Below, one piece after another: positions 34,296 to 42,500 of a stretch of DNA of 64,000 nt (within the stretch, counting starts at the first letter, position 1; the number at the start of each line of letters is the position of its first letter). The notes under the pieces were generated by a model. The model worked only from the letters and a program-made list of their open reading frames with translations. It searched no databases and was not told the origin of the DNA. A program made the position numbers and the translations under genes. Source of the DNA: an uncultured Desulfovibrio sp. (GTDB lineage: Bacteria; Desulfobacterota; Desulfovibrionia; Desulfovibrionales; Desulfovibrionaceae); the NCBI GenBank assembly GCA_900547595.1, contig URHE01000003.1, forward strand, positions 1 through 64,000, written 5' to 3'.

Positions 34296-36710
34296 TCAAC
34301 GGGGGACGTCGTCATTGGCGGCAAGAACCAGTGTCAGGATATTCCTGTCTCCTTCGCGCGCATAGCGGATGGAGCTTGAGCCTTTTGCGGCGAGGAAAAT
34401 GCCCAGGCCACCGGGGATCCTGTCCTCCGCCGGCAGCCCGGGATCGGGCGGCTCACGGTCAAGAGGGTTGAAGGCCGCGCCGGAATCCGTGAAGCGCAAA
34501 CGCAGTATTGACGGGATGGCGCAAACTTCAATTGAAACTTCAACTTCGGTCGCGCCGTGCTGATCCGTGTATGCGTACTGTGCTATGTTGACAAAAATTT
34601 CTTCGGCCGCCACGCAAAAGCGCATTTTCTGCCTGTCGGTGAAACTTCCTTCCGCCAGAGCTTTTTCCATCAGGGCCATGACATCCGGCAATGCGTCCGT
34701 TTGCGCCGGAAATACACGCTCACACTGAAACGACAAGGCCGGTTCCGCATCATGGTTCACCGCGTTTGCGCCCTGCGCCGGCAGATACTCCGGCTGCCAG
34801 GCCAGTGCCAGCATGGTGATGTCGTCATTTTGCATGGCTCCCCGCGTGAACGCTTCCACTTTGGCCAGTATTCCGGCAATGAATCCGGGCACATCGCGCG
34901 GGACAAGGCATGTCAGGGCGTCAAGCGCATCCTCCAGTCTCCTGGAACCGAAAAAATCGCCATCAGGCGCCGCGGCTTCGGTAACGCCGTCCGTATAAAG
35001 AAAGATGCCCGTGCCGGGCAAAAGGGTCAGGCCGCATGTCTCATAGCTGGTATCCGGCATGGCGGCCAGCGGCAGGGCGGGTTTGACCGGCACAGGTCTG
35101 GCGGCCGCGCCGGGTGCGCAGAGATAGAAAGGAGTATGCCCCGCATTGGCGTACTCGAAGTTGCCTGTCCTGAGGTCCAGGATGCCGGCAAAGGCGGTGA
35201 CGAACATGCAGGCGGCATTGTTTTCACACAGCCTTGAATTTGTCATGGACAGGGCAGCCCCGGGATCCCCGCAGGACTGGATGCAGTTGCGAACCAGAGC
35301 CTTGGCAATGGCCATGAAAAGCGCGGCGGGAACGCCTTTGTCGGAAACGTCCGCCATCACCACGGCAAGCCTGTGGTCATCAAGGAAGAAAAAGTCATAA
35401 AAATCACCGCCCACTTGCCTGGCTGGCCGCATGACAGCGGAAAGGGCGCACTCATTCCGTTGCGGAAAAGCGGCAGGCAGCATGGCTGCCTGAATATCCC
35501 GGGCGATGTTCAATTCGGTGTCGATACGCCCTTTCTCGGCCGTTATGGCCTTGATATGCGCGATGTGCTTTTTCAGGCTGCCCGCCATGCCGGCAAAGGC
35601 CCGCGCCAGGGAACCAAGCTCGTCCCCCCGGTCGGCAGGCAGGGCGGCATCCAGGTTGCCAGAGCCCATTTCCTCCACTGCGCGACAAAGACGTGTGACG
35701 GGCCTGTTGATGGAGCGGTTCAGCATGCTCCAGATCAGGACGGATGCGGCGAGCATGGCGCAAACGAGGGTGAGGAGTGTGGCAAGCAGCCCGCGGTTCA
35801 GGGCATGGAAGAGTTCATGCTCCGGAACATTGACCACTACCATCATGCCGTTGTCAAATCTCCTGGCAAAGGAGAGGTAGGCATTGCCGTCGATGTGGAT
35901 TGTGCGCTCTTCAGGGGCATTGGCGTCAAACCAGGGAAGGGAGTCCAGCGGCCCTGCCAGCCGGCACTCATCCTGATGCCTCCCGCTTGCGCTGAGGACG
36001 ACATTGTGGGCGACATCCGCGAATACAGTCGCGCTCTGAGCCGTGGGCAGGATGGAGGCGATCTTCTTCGCCAGGTCGTCCAGGCTCCAGTCGATGGTCG
36101 CAAGACCGGCGATTTCACCCGTGGGGGTAATAATCGGGGCGCTGGCCGTGGTCATGAGAGAACAGGCGCCGGCAGCGTCAACGTAGGCCGGGCTCCATGT
36201 GACCGTGCGCCGGCCTTCTCTCGTTCCGTTCGCAAAAGTCCGCATGGCATCCCGGTACCAGTTCTGGTCAGGATAGGAGTAGGCCCTGTTGGAAAAGTCC
36301 GGGGCGAAAACAGGGGTGTTGTCTTTCCTGTAGGCGTAATAACACGTCAGTTCGCGTTTCGGTCCAAAAAAGTAGGGAACATACCAGATTCCGCCGCCCA
36401 GCGCATCGTTCCGGTTATTAAAATTCTGCACAACGGCATATTCGGCCTGCCTGTCACGGGCAGATGGCGCTTCGGAAATGAGCAGCTCCCCGACAAGCGC
36501 CAGCTCAAGCACATTGGCCTGAAGAGACTGGAGCGTCCAGGCCAGCTCGTCGGTTTCTTCCTTTACCATCACATGGCATTGGGCAATCTGCAGTTTTTTA
36601 TAATTAGCGTAGAGGTCTTTTCCAATTGCAAAAAGAACGAGACCGATCAGGCAGGTCTGAAGCAGCACGGCAAGGACTATCCTGGAGCGTATGCTGGTGA
36701 GCAGAACCAT
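34296..36710 (-). CDS. Membrane SpoIIE/PP2C serine phosphatase with sensor, HAMP and C-terminal GHKL ATPase domains
   Basis: An 804-residue signalling protein. A transmembrane helix (about 8-28) and a second one near 300-325 enclose an extracytoplasmic dCache-like sensor (YSYPDQNWYRDAMR, TTASAPIITPTGEIAGL). A HAMP segment follows (RPVTRLCRAVEEMGSGNLDA), then the PP2C domain with GGDFYDFFFLDD near 432, VMADVSDKGVPAALFMA and MQNDDITMLAL. The C-terminus is a HATPase_c_2 domain (CVAAEEIFVNIAQYAYT near 703). Such proteins dephosphorylate STAS anti-anti-sigma factors, and the ATPase domain can be the opposing kinase. It lies 23 bases after the STAS gene and 34 before the NRPS. I use the ATG at 36710, directly before the first helix, although the frame is open upstream. 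Confidence 0.9.
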   Translation of the reverse strand: MVLLTSIRSRIVLAVLLQTCLIGLVLFAIGKDLYANYKKLQIAQCHVMVKEETDELAWTLQSLQANVLELALVGELLISEAPSARDRQAEYAVVQNFNNRNDALGGGIWYVPYFFGPKRELTCYYAYRKDNTPVFAPDFSNRAYSYPDQNWYRDAMRTFANGTREGRRTVTWSPAYVDAAGACSLMTTASAPIITPTGEIAGLATIDWSLDDLAKKIASILPTAQSATVFADVAHNVVLSASGRHQDECRLAGPLDSLPWFDANAPEERTIHIDGNAYLSFARRFDNGMMVVVNVPEHELFHALNRGLLATLLTLVCAMLAASVLIWSMLNRSINRPVTRLCRAVEEMGSGNLDAALPADRGDELGSLARAFAGMAGSLKKHIAHIKAITAEKGRIDTELNIARDIQAAMLPAAFPQRNECALSAVMRPARQVGGDFYDFFFLDDHRLAVVMADVSDKGVPAALFMAIAKALVRNCIQSCGDPGAALSMTNSRLCENNAACMFVTAFAGILDLRTGNFEYANAGHTPFYLCAPGAAARPVPVKPALPLAAMPDTSYETCGLTLLPGTGIFLYTDGVTEAAAPDGDFFGSRRLEDALDALTCLVPRDVPGFIAGILAKVEAFTRGAMQNDDITMLALAWQPEYLPAQGANAVNHDAEPALSFQCERVFPAQTDALPDVMALMEKALAEGSFTDRQKMRFCVAAEEIFVNIAQYAYTDQHGATEVEVSIEVCAIPSILRLRFTDSGAAFNPLDREPPDPGLPAEDRIPGGLGIFLAAKGSSSIRYAREGDRNILTLVLAANDDVPR

Positions 36711-36733
36711 GGCCCGGGCAGCGGAGTATCGCG

Positions 36734-37033
36734 TTATTCCATGTGGAGGAAGGAGGTGAAGCCTGTCATATGCAAAATATCCTGTACGCCGGGCTGCACC
36801 TTGCGCAGCACCAGCTTCCCGCCTGCCGCATCCATGCGCTTGTGCAGGAGCAGCAAGAGCCTCAGCCCGGCGCTTGAAATGTAATCGACATTTGCGAAGT
36901 CCAGGATGCAGAGGGCGCAATCCTCTGGAAAATCCTTCAGCGCTTCGCTTACTTGCGGTGTCGTGGCCGTGTCCAGCCTGCCTTCAAGTTCGACTGTCAG
37001 CGACTGGCCATCCGTATGGGTGCTGATGTGCAT
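36734..37033 (-). CDS. STAS-domain anti-sigma factor antagonist
   Basis: A 99-residue single STAS domain of the SpoIIAA/RsbV type, first gene of the NRPS operon. It shows VELEGRLDTATTPQVSEAL, then ILDFANVDYISSAGLRLLLL. Ser54 aligns with the phosphorylated Ser58 of SpoIIAA. Its phosphorylation would be set by the phosphatase encoded next and by a GHKL kinase domain. Two candidates exist in the operon: the C-terminus of that phosphatase and the C-terminus of the MATE fusion. No sigma factor gene is nearby, so the end target may be elsewhere or may not be a sigma factor. No clear promoter could be read in the 147 bases before the ATG. Confidence 0.92.
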   Translation of the reverse strand: MHISTHTDGQSLTVELEGRLDTATTPQVSEALKDFPEDCALCILDFANVDYISSAGLRLLLLLHKRMDAAGGKLVLRKVQPGVQDILHMTGFTSFLHME

Positions 37034-37184
37034 CGCAGATTTCCGTCATTGAGGTGGGGAAGCGTGGTTTGGAGGTCATATCATTGCCCCATTCCGGCCA
37101 TCAGTCCAGCACTATTTTCCTTGCGCGGGGGGCCGAGATGAGGAACGAAATCAGCAGTTTTGCACATGCCAAAGCCTGAGACGC

Positions 37185-37228
37185 AAAAATCCCGCAGTGC
37201 CGGGTCATACACGGTATTGCGGGATTTT
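37185..37228 (-). terminator. Terminator between the ogt fragment and the NRPS operon (possibly bidirectional)
   Basis: Stem ATCCCGCA / TGCGGGAT with a 21-base loop. The stem is flanked by A5 on the left, which reads as T5 on the minus strand, and by T4 on the right. It closes the minus-strand transcript that comes from the yjbQ side and separates it from the NRPS operon. Confidence 0.75.
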
Positions 37229-37241
37229 CAGCATCCGGTTT

Positions 37242-37394
37242 TCAGAATCTGGTGGAGGCGGAGACCACAAGTTCGCCGTCCACCGTATCCGCGCAGTACT
37301 TCTGTCCTTCCAGCCAAAGGCCCGCAAGGTGCCGCGCATCGCAGGCCAGGGTCAGGCCGCCCACAGGTGACGGATAGCGACAGGAAAAGAGCAT
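37242..37394 (-). pseudogene. Truncated ogt (N-terminal fragment of a methylguanine methyltransferase)
   Basis: A 50-codon frame reading MLFSCRYPSPVGGLTLACDA, then HLAGLWLEGQKYCADTVDGEL. It aligns with the N-terminus of the intact Ogt at 20449-21033 (the shared core is P-S-P-x-G-x-L-T-L and G-L-W-L-E-G-Q-K) and then stops. The active-site domain is absent, so it cannot be a functional transferase. The divergence from the intact copy indicates an old paralogue or a foreign allele, not a recent duplication. It lies 208 bases upstream of the first gene of the NRPS operon. Confidence 0.75.
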
Positions 37395-37443
37395 GACTGT
37401 CTCCCGCGTTTTATGAAAGTTGTCCATGTCTGGCGGCCATCCG

Positions 37444-37854
37444 TCACCCGCGGCGCTCTTCCTCGCGGAGCAGCTGCGCAAGGATGGTCCGCGTCCTGGG
37501 GCCGTCGCCTTCATACAGATAGATGCTTTGCCATGTGCCGAGGCACAGTTCGCCGTTTGCCAGGGGCACCAGCAGGGACGCCCCGAGCAGACTGCTGCGG
37601 ATATGGGCGTCCGTATTGCCTTCGGCATGGCTCCAGCCGTGGCTATGCGGGGCGATTTCATTGAAGAACCGGATGAGATCGCGCCTGACGTCCGGGTCAG
37701 CGCCCTCGTTGATGGTCAGCCCGCAGGTGGTATGCGTGCAGAACAGATGGAGAGCGCCGTCCGCCCGGAAATGCCGCCGGGCAAGTTCGCGCACGGCGGT
37801 TGTGATGTCCAGCATTTCCTCGCGGCGCGTGGTGCGAAGTTCCAGTCGCTGCAT
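37444..37854 (-). CDS. yjbQ: YjbQ/UPF0047 family protein
   Basis: A 136-residue protein of the widespread YjbQ family; some members show weak thiamin phosphate synthase activity, and the true role is unsettled. The conserved segments are LFCTHTTCGLTINEGADPDV with metal-binding His, and HSHGWSHAEGNTDAHIRSSL. The C-terminal LCLGTWQSIYLYEGDGPRTR is also family-typical. The ATG follows a strong AAGGAAGGA site. It begins 14 bases after the GNAT gene, in the same direction. Confidence 0.9.
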   Translation of the reverse strand: MQRLELRTTRREEMLDITTAVRELARRHFRADGALHLFCTHTTCGLTINEGADPDVRRDLIRFFNEIAPHSHGWSHAEGNTDAHIRSSLLGASLLVPLANGELCLGTWQSIYLYEGDGPRTRTILAQLLREEERRG

Positions 37855-37868
37855 GTTCGTTCCTTCCT

Positions 37869-38891
37869 TCAGTATCTTTTGACCATGATCCAGGTCTGTA
37901 TCTCGTGGTTTTCCTCGGTCCAGTGCTGTTTGTATTCCATGCGCGGGCCGGTGACGGGCCCCATGTCGTAGCGCTGGATGCCCTCTTCGCAGAGCCACTT
38001 CAGCGTCTCCAGCTGGAGCAGATTGCCCAGTGAGAGCCGGCGCTCGGTGGCGGCATAGCTGAACTGCTGGCCTCTGTAGACAGAGCCGCAAAGCCCTCCG
38101 AAAATGAAACCGATGTCCTCGTCATGGTTTCGGGCCATGATGATGCGCAACGTGCCCAGGGCGGCCAGCCGTCGCACAAGGGCCGCATAAAATTCCCGGG
38201 CCGGGGATTCTGTCATGCCGCAATGCCCGATGCCTTTCCAGCTTTTGGCCTCCACCGCGAGCATGCGCGCATAGAGCATATCGGCCGCCTCCGCGGATGC
38301 CGGCATGTATCGCGTGAAGCTGACGCCGCATCCGGCCGCGATCCTGGCGGCCTTCCTGAGTTTTGCGCGATGGTTGGCCGAGCGCCGCGACAGGTAGCCG
38401 TCCAGCCCACCGCTCAGGGATGCGGCGCACTGGACCGAAAGACCATGGCGGAAGAAGGCGAACGCATCCCCGAAGCGCCGCAGGAGCAAGTCCGCGAAGG
38501 CGCCGCCGGGACGGATGCCGCTGAGGATGATATGCGGAAAGGCGGGCGCATAGGTCTGTTCAAACGTCGCCAGGCACGCGGCGAGCACTTCGCCGCCCTC
38601 CGGTCCGAGCACCGGTGTGCCGAACAGCCAGCCGTTTTCCGGGGGCGCCAGAAATATCCGCTCCGGTCCGGCCCTGAATTCGGTGAATACCGCAAGGCCA
38701 GCGGGCGCCGCCAGGAAGAAGAGCCGCCTGTCCGCAGTGAAGGTCTGCCGGAAGGTCAGTTGCCAGACCGGCGAGCAGCAGAAGGGATCCGCCTGCCCCG
38801 TGCTGGCGGCAAGGTGCGCCCAGAGCGGCAGGCAGGACTCCAGCATTTGCCGGTCGGCGGCATTTTCCTGCGTCAGCGAGAGAAACGGCAT
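37869..38891 (-). CDS. GNAT-fold acetyltransferase (FemAB/BioF2-like)
   Basis: A 340-residue protein with the double-GNAT layout of the Acetyltransf_6 (BioF2-like) family, often found near cell-surface polysaccharide genes. The C-terminal GNAT part includes YLSRRSANHRAKLRKAAR, EAKSWKGIGHCGM, IIMARNHDEDIGFIFGGL and the hallmark QLETLKWLCEEGIQRYDMG. The ATG at 38891 has GGAGG five bases upstream; the frame is open for 25 more codons. It is followed by yjbQ on the same strand. The acyl donor and acceptor are unknown. Confidence 0.78.
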   Translation of the reverse strand: MPFLSLTQENAADRQMLESCLPLWAHLAASTGQADPFCCSPVWQLTFRQTFTADRRLFFLAAPAGLAVFTEFRAGPERIFLAPPENGWLFGTPVLGPEGGEVLAACLATFEQTYAPAFPHIILSGIRPGGAFADLLLRRFGDAFAFFRHGLSVQCAASLSGGLDGYLSRRSANHRAKLRKAARIAAGCGVSFTRYMPASAEAADMLYARMLAVEAKSWKGIGHCGMTESPAREFYAALVRRLAALGTLRIIMARNHDEDIGFIFGGLCGSVYRGQQFSYAATERRLSLGNLLQLETLKWLCEEGIQRYDMGPVTGPRMEYKQHWTEENHEIQTWIMVKRY

Positions 38892-39022
38892 GGAGCCTCC
38901 GGGGCGGACGATGGACGGCCATGCTCCGGAGGCGATACTCCGGGGCGCATGGCGGAGAGATTTCACGCATCGGCCTTGCGGTCAAGGACTGTCTGTTCCG
39001 CCATGCGGAACGCACTGCCGCA

Positions 39023-39051
39023 TTGACAGCGGACGCCGCAGGACTTAAGGT
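39023..39051 (+). promoter_or_regulatory. Sigma-70-type promoter upstream of the IscA-like gene
   Basis: TTGACA at 39023-39028, a 17-base spacer, then TAAGGT at 39046-39051. The gene start is 43 bases downstream. The -35 box is perfect, the -10 box moderate. Confidence 0.55.
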
Positions 39052-39093
39052 GCGCAATGACCGCATTCTGCGGATCTCAGCATGGAGGACACG

Positions 39094-39417
39094 ATGCTCG
39101 AACTCACCGAAAGCGCCCGCAACGAGCTTGAGGCGTATTTCAAGGATAAGGACAAGGAAACCATTCGCATCTATCTTGCTCCGGGGGGGTGTTCCGGTCC
39201 CCGGCTCGCCCTGGGCCTGGACCCCGCCGGCGACGGCGATGCCAGCGAAGAGGCCGGAGGTTTCACCTTCTGCATCAACAAGGAACTGCTTGACCAGATC
39301 AAGGGCGTCAAGATCGATCTTACGCCCATGGGCTTCATGGTCGAGCCCACCGTTCCCCTGCCGGAAAGCGCGGGCGGCGGCTGCGGCGGCTGCTGCGGCG
39401 GCTGCGGCTCGCACTAG
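39094..39417 (+). CDS. IscA/HesB-like protein with a Cys/Gly-rich tail
   Basis: A 107-residue member of the A-type iron-sulfur carrier-like HesB family. It begins MLELTESARNELEAYFKDKD. Conserved cysteines lie in APGGCSGPRLALGLDP and GFTFCINKELLD, while the usual C-x-C of IscA is replaced by a C-terminal tail GGGCGGCCGGCGSH. The tail has four cysteines and may hold the cluster or a metal. An ATG four codons earlier is in frame, but GGAGG lies between the two, so I use 39094. It has its own promoter and is followed by a strong terminator. A role in iron-sulfur trafficking is inferred. Confidence 0.85.
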   Translation: MLELTESARNELEAYFKDKDKETIRIYLAPGGCSGPRLALGLDPAGDGDASEEAGGFTFCINKELLDQIKGVKIDLTPMGFMVEPTVPLPESAGGGCGGCCGGCGSH

Positions 39418-39478
39418 CGGACCAACGGCGTCTGCCCGGCGCATGGACGCATGCCGGGCGTGACATACCACAGGATTC

Positions 39479-39512
39479 GGGGACGGCCTTGTGGCCGTCC
39501 CCTTCGTGTTTT
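39479..39512 (+). terminator. Strong rho-independent terminator after the IscA-like gene
   Basis: Ten-base perfect stem GGGGACGGCC / GGCCGTCCCC with loop TTGT, followed by TTCGTGTTTT. Confidence 0.88.
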
Positions 39513-39555
39513 CCCGGCGGTCCCGGCACCGCCCGGCCGGATTTTACAGGACCCC

Positions 39556-42500
39556 ATGCAGGACTTTGACGCGCTCCTCGCCGACGGCGGGAACAGGATT
39601 TTTCTTGAGCGCAGCGGTATGGCGACGCGCTGCCGCCTGGCGTGCCAGGTGGTGGGGAGCGGGCGTACCGCGGTGCTCGTCGCGCGTGGCCGCGAAGAGC
39701 TGCACGCGGCATCGGCGCTGGCGCGGCTGTTTCTCCCCGAGCTTTCGGTGGGGGATACGGATATGGCCCTCCCCGTCTGGGAGCGGCCGCTCATCGTTGT
39801 TCCGCGCCTGAGGGACTGGAGCGACCGGGACGGCTGGAGCGGGCGCGTGGCGGCGCTGTATGCGCTTGCCCAGGGGCGCCCGCGGTGTGTGGTGGCCGCC
39901 ATGGACAGTCTTGTTCCGCGCTATATGCCAACGGAGTTTTTTGCCGGGCGCAGCCTCGATCTTGCCCTGGGGATGGACTTTTCCCCCGAACTGATCCTGG
40001 AGCAGGCCGTCGAGTGGGGCTTTGAGCGCGTGAACATGGTGACGCGCCCTGGCGAACTGGCCCGCCGTGGCGACATTCTGGATATTTTCGCCCCCGGCTA
40101 TTCCCGGCCCGTGCGCCTGGAATTCTTCGGCGACGCCATTGAGGAAATGCGGCTCTTCGATGCCGAGAGCCAGCGTTCGCTGCGGAATGTGGAGGAGGTG
40201 ACGCTCCTTCCGGCAAGCCCGCTGCCCCTGGACCCCGCGGGCCTTGAAGGCGCCCGCGCCCGCTGCGGGACCCTGTTCCGCGAAGGACGCATCAGCGAGA
40301 ATGATTCCTATACCTTCCGCAAGGCGCTGGACGGCGGCGGCGCGGGGCTGCTCCCCGGTATTGTTTGGGAGAATTCCAGCCTGCTCGAGAACTGGCTGCC
40401 CCCCAAAAGCCTCTGGATACTGCCCGGCGAGGCGGACAGCGCCGAGGGCCTGCGCGCCACCCGCCAGAGCCTCAAGGAGGAGCTGGAGCGCGAGGAGGCG
40501 CCGCTGCCGCAGCCCGCGAGCCTTGCGTTGCGGCGCGCTTCCCAGCCTGCCCCGTGGAACGGCTTCCAGTGCGTGTTTGACGAACCGCTGGTCATCGGCG
40601 TGGAGTCGCGCGGCGTGCCGCTTCAGGAGCGGCCATTGCACCAGTTCACGGAACTCTTTCCCTCCCCCGGCGCGCAGGACCGCCCCTGGCAGCATCTGGC
40701 CGCCGGCCTCAAGGCATGGCAGCGCGAACGGCGTCAGGTCATCCTCAGCTTTTCCTCGGAGCGCGGGCGCGGCAAGTTCCTCAAACTGGCGGAGCAGGAC
40801 GGCATCACCCCGGCCCTGCGCTATGCGCCGGGGCAGGGTGGCCTTTTCGCGCTGGTATCGCCGTTCCGGGGCGGCGCGGAACTTGTCTGGGACAACAGCC
40901 TTGTCCTCGGCGAGGATATTCTCTATCCCCGCGCGGAAAAAACGCCGCGCTCCGCCACGCGCGCCTTCAAGGGCCTGGACAGTTTCGAAAGCCTGAAAGA
41001 AGGGGACCTGCTCGTCCATCGGGAGTACGGCATCGGGCGCTTTGCCGGGCTGCACCACCTGGATCTCACCGAGGCCGCCAATGATTTTCTCCTGCTGGAA
41101 TACGCGGGGCGCGACAAGCTCTATGTGCCCGCCGACCGGCTGGGCCTGATCCAGCGATTCAAGGGGGCCGAGGGCGTGGAGCCGCCGCTCGACCGGCTGG
41201 GCGGACCGGCCTGGGCCGCGGGCAAGGAAAAGGCCCGCAAGGCCATTGAAAAGATCGCGGCGGACCTGGTGGAGATGTACGCCTACCGCAAGGTCGCCAA
41301 GGGTTTCCGCTATGACCCGCCGGGCGAGCTCTTCCGCGAGTTCGAGGCCACGTTCGGCTACGAGGAAACGCCGGACCAGGCGCGCGCCATCCAGGATGTG
41401 CTGGAGGATATGGACGGCTCCCGGCCCATGGACCGTCTTGTCTGCGGCGACGTGGGTTTCGGCAAGACCGAGGTCGCCCTGCGCGCGGCCTTCCGGGCGG
41501 CGGCCGAAGGGCGACAGGTGGCACTCCTGTGCCCCACAACGGTGCTGGCCGAGCAGCATTACCAGACCTTCCGGTCGAGGCTGGCGGGCTTTCCCGTCAA
41601 TGTGGGACTGCTGAGCCGCTTTGTGCCCCGCGCGAAACAGAAGGAGACGCTCAAGGCCGCCGAGGCCGGCCAGGTGGATATCCTCATCGGCACGCACCGG
41701 CTTTTGTCCAATGATGTCAAGCTTCCCAATCTGGCGCTGCTCATCCTTGACGAGGAACAGCGTTTCGGCGTGCGCCACAAGGAAAAGCTCAAGGCTCTGA
41801 AAAAGAATGTGGACGTGCTTACGCTCACGGCAACGCCCATTCCGCGCACGCTGCAACTCTCCATGTCCGGTATCCGCGAACTCTCCATCATCGAGACCGC
41901 CCCGCAGGACAGAAAGCCTGTGGCCTCGGCGGTCCTGGGACGGGATGACGCCACCCTGCGCAAGGTGATCGCGCGGGAGCTGGAGCGCGAGGGGCAGGTG
42001 TTCTGGGTCTACAACCGCGTTCAGGGGCTGGAACGGGTCGCCGAATATGTGCGCGGGCTTGCGCCCCAGGCGCGGGTGGGCATGGCCCACGGGCAGATGG
42101 CCGAGACCGAGCTTGAGGCCACCATGCGCAAGTTCTGGCACGGGGAGCTGGATGTTCTCGTCTGCACCTCCATTGTGGAGTCCGGCCTGGATTTTCCCCG
42201 GGCCAACACGCTGGTGGTGGATCAGGCGCAGATGTTCGGCCTGGGCCAGCTCTACCAGTTGCGGGGCAGGGTGGGGCGCAGCGACAGGCAGGCCTATGCC
42301 TTCTTTGTGGTGCCGGATGCCTCGCGGCTTACGGAAACGGCGGAGGAACGCCTGCGCGTCATCCTTGACATGGATTATCTCGGCGCCGGTTTTCAGGTGG
42401 CCATGGAGGACCTGCGCCTGCGCGGCGCGGGCAATATCCTCGGCGAAGTGCAGTCCGGCCACATGAGCCGGGTCGGTCTTGACCTGTATCTGGAGATGCT

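Noticed and set aside
37034..37184. Search for a sigma-54 or sigma-70 promoter before the NRPS operon
   Set aside because: No pair of boxes with acceptable spacing was convincing; TTGGCATGTGCAAAAC lacks the GG-N10-GC spacing of a sigma-54 site.
39361..39416. GGCGGCTGC repeats at the end of the IscA-like gene
   Set aside because: They encode the Cys/Gly tail of the protein and are not a separate repeat element.
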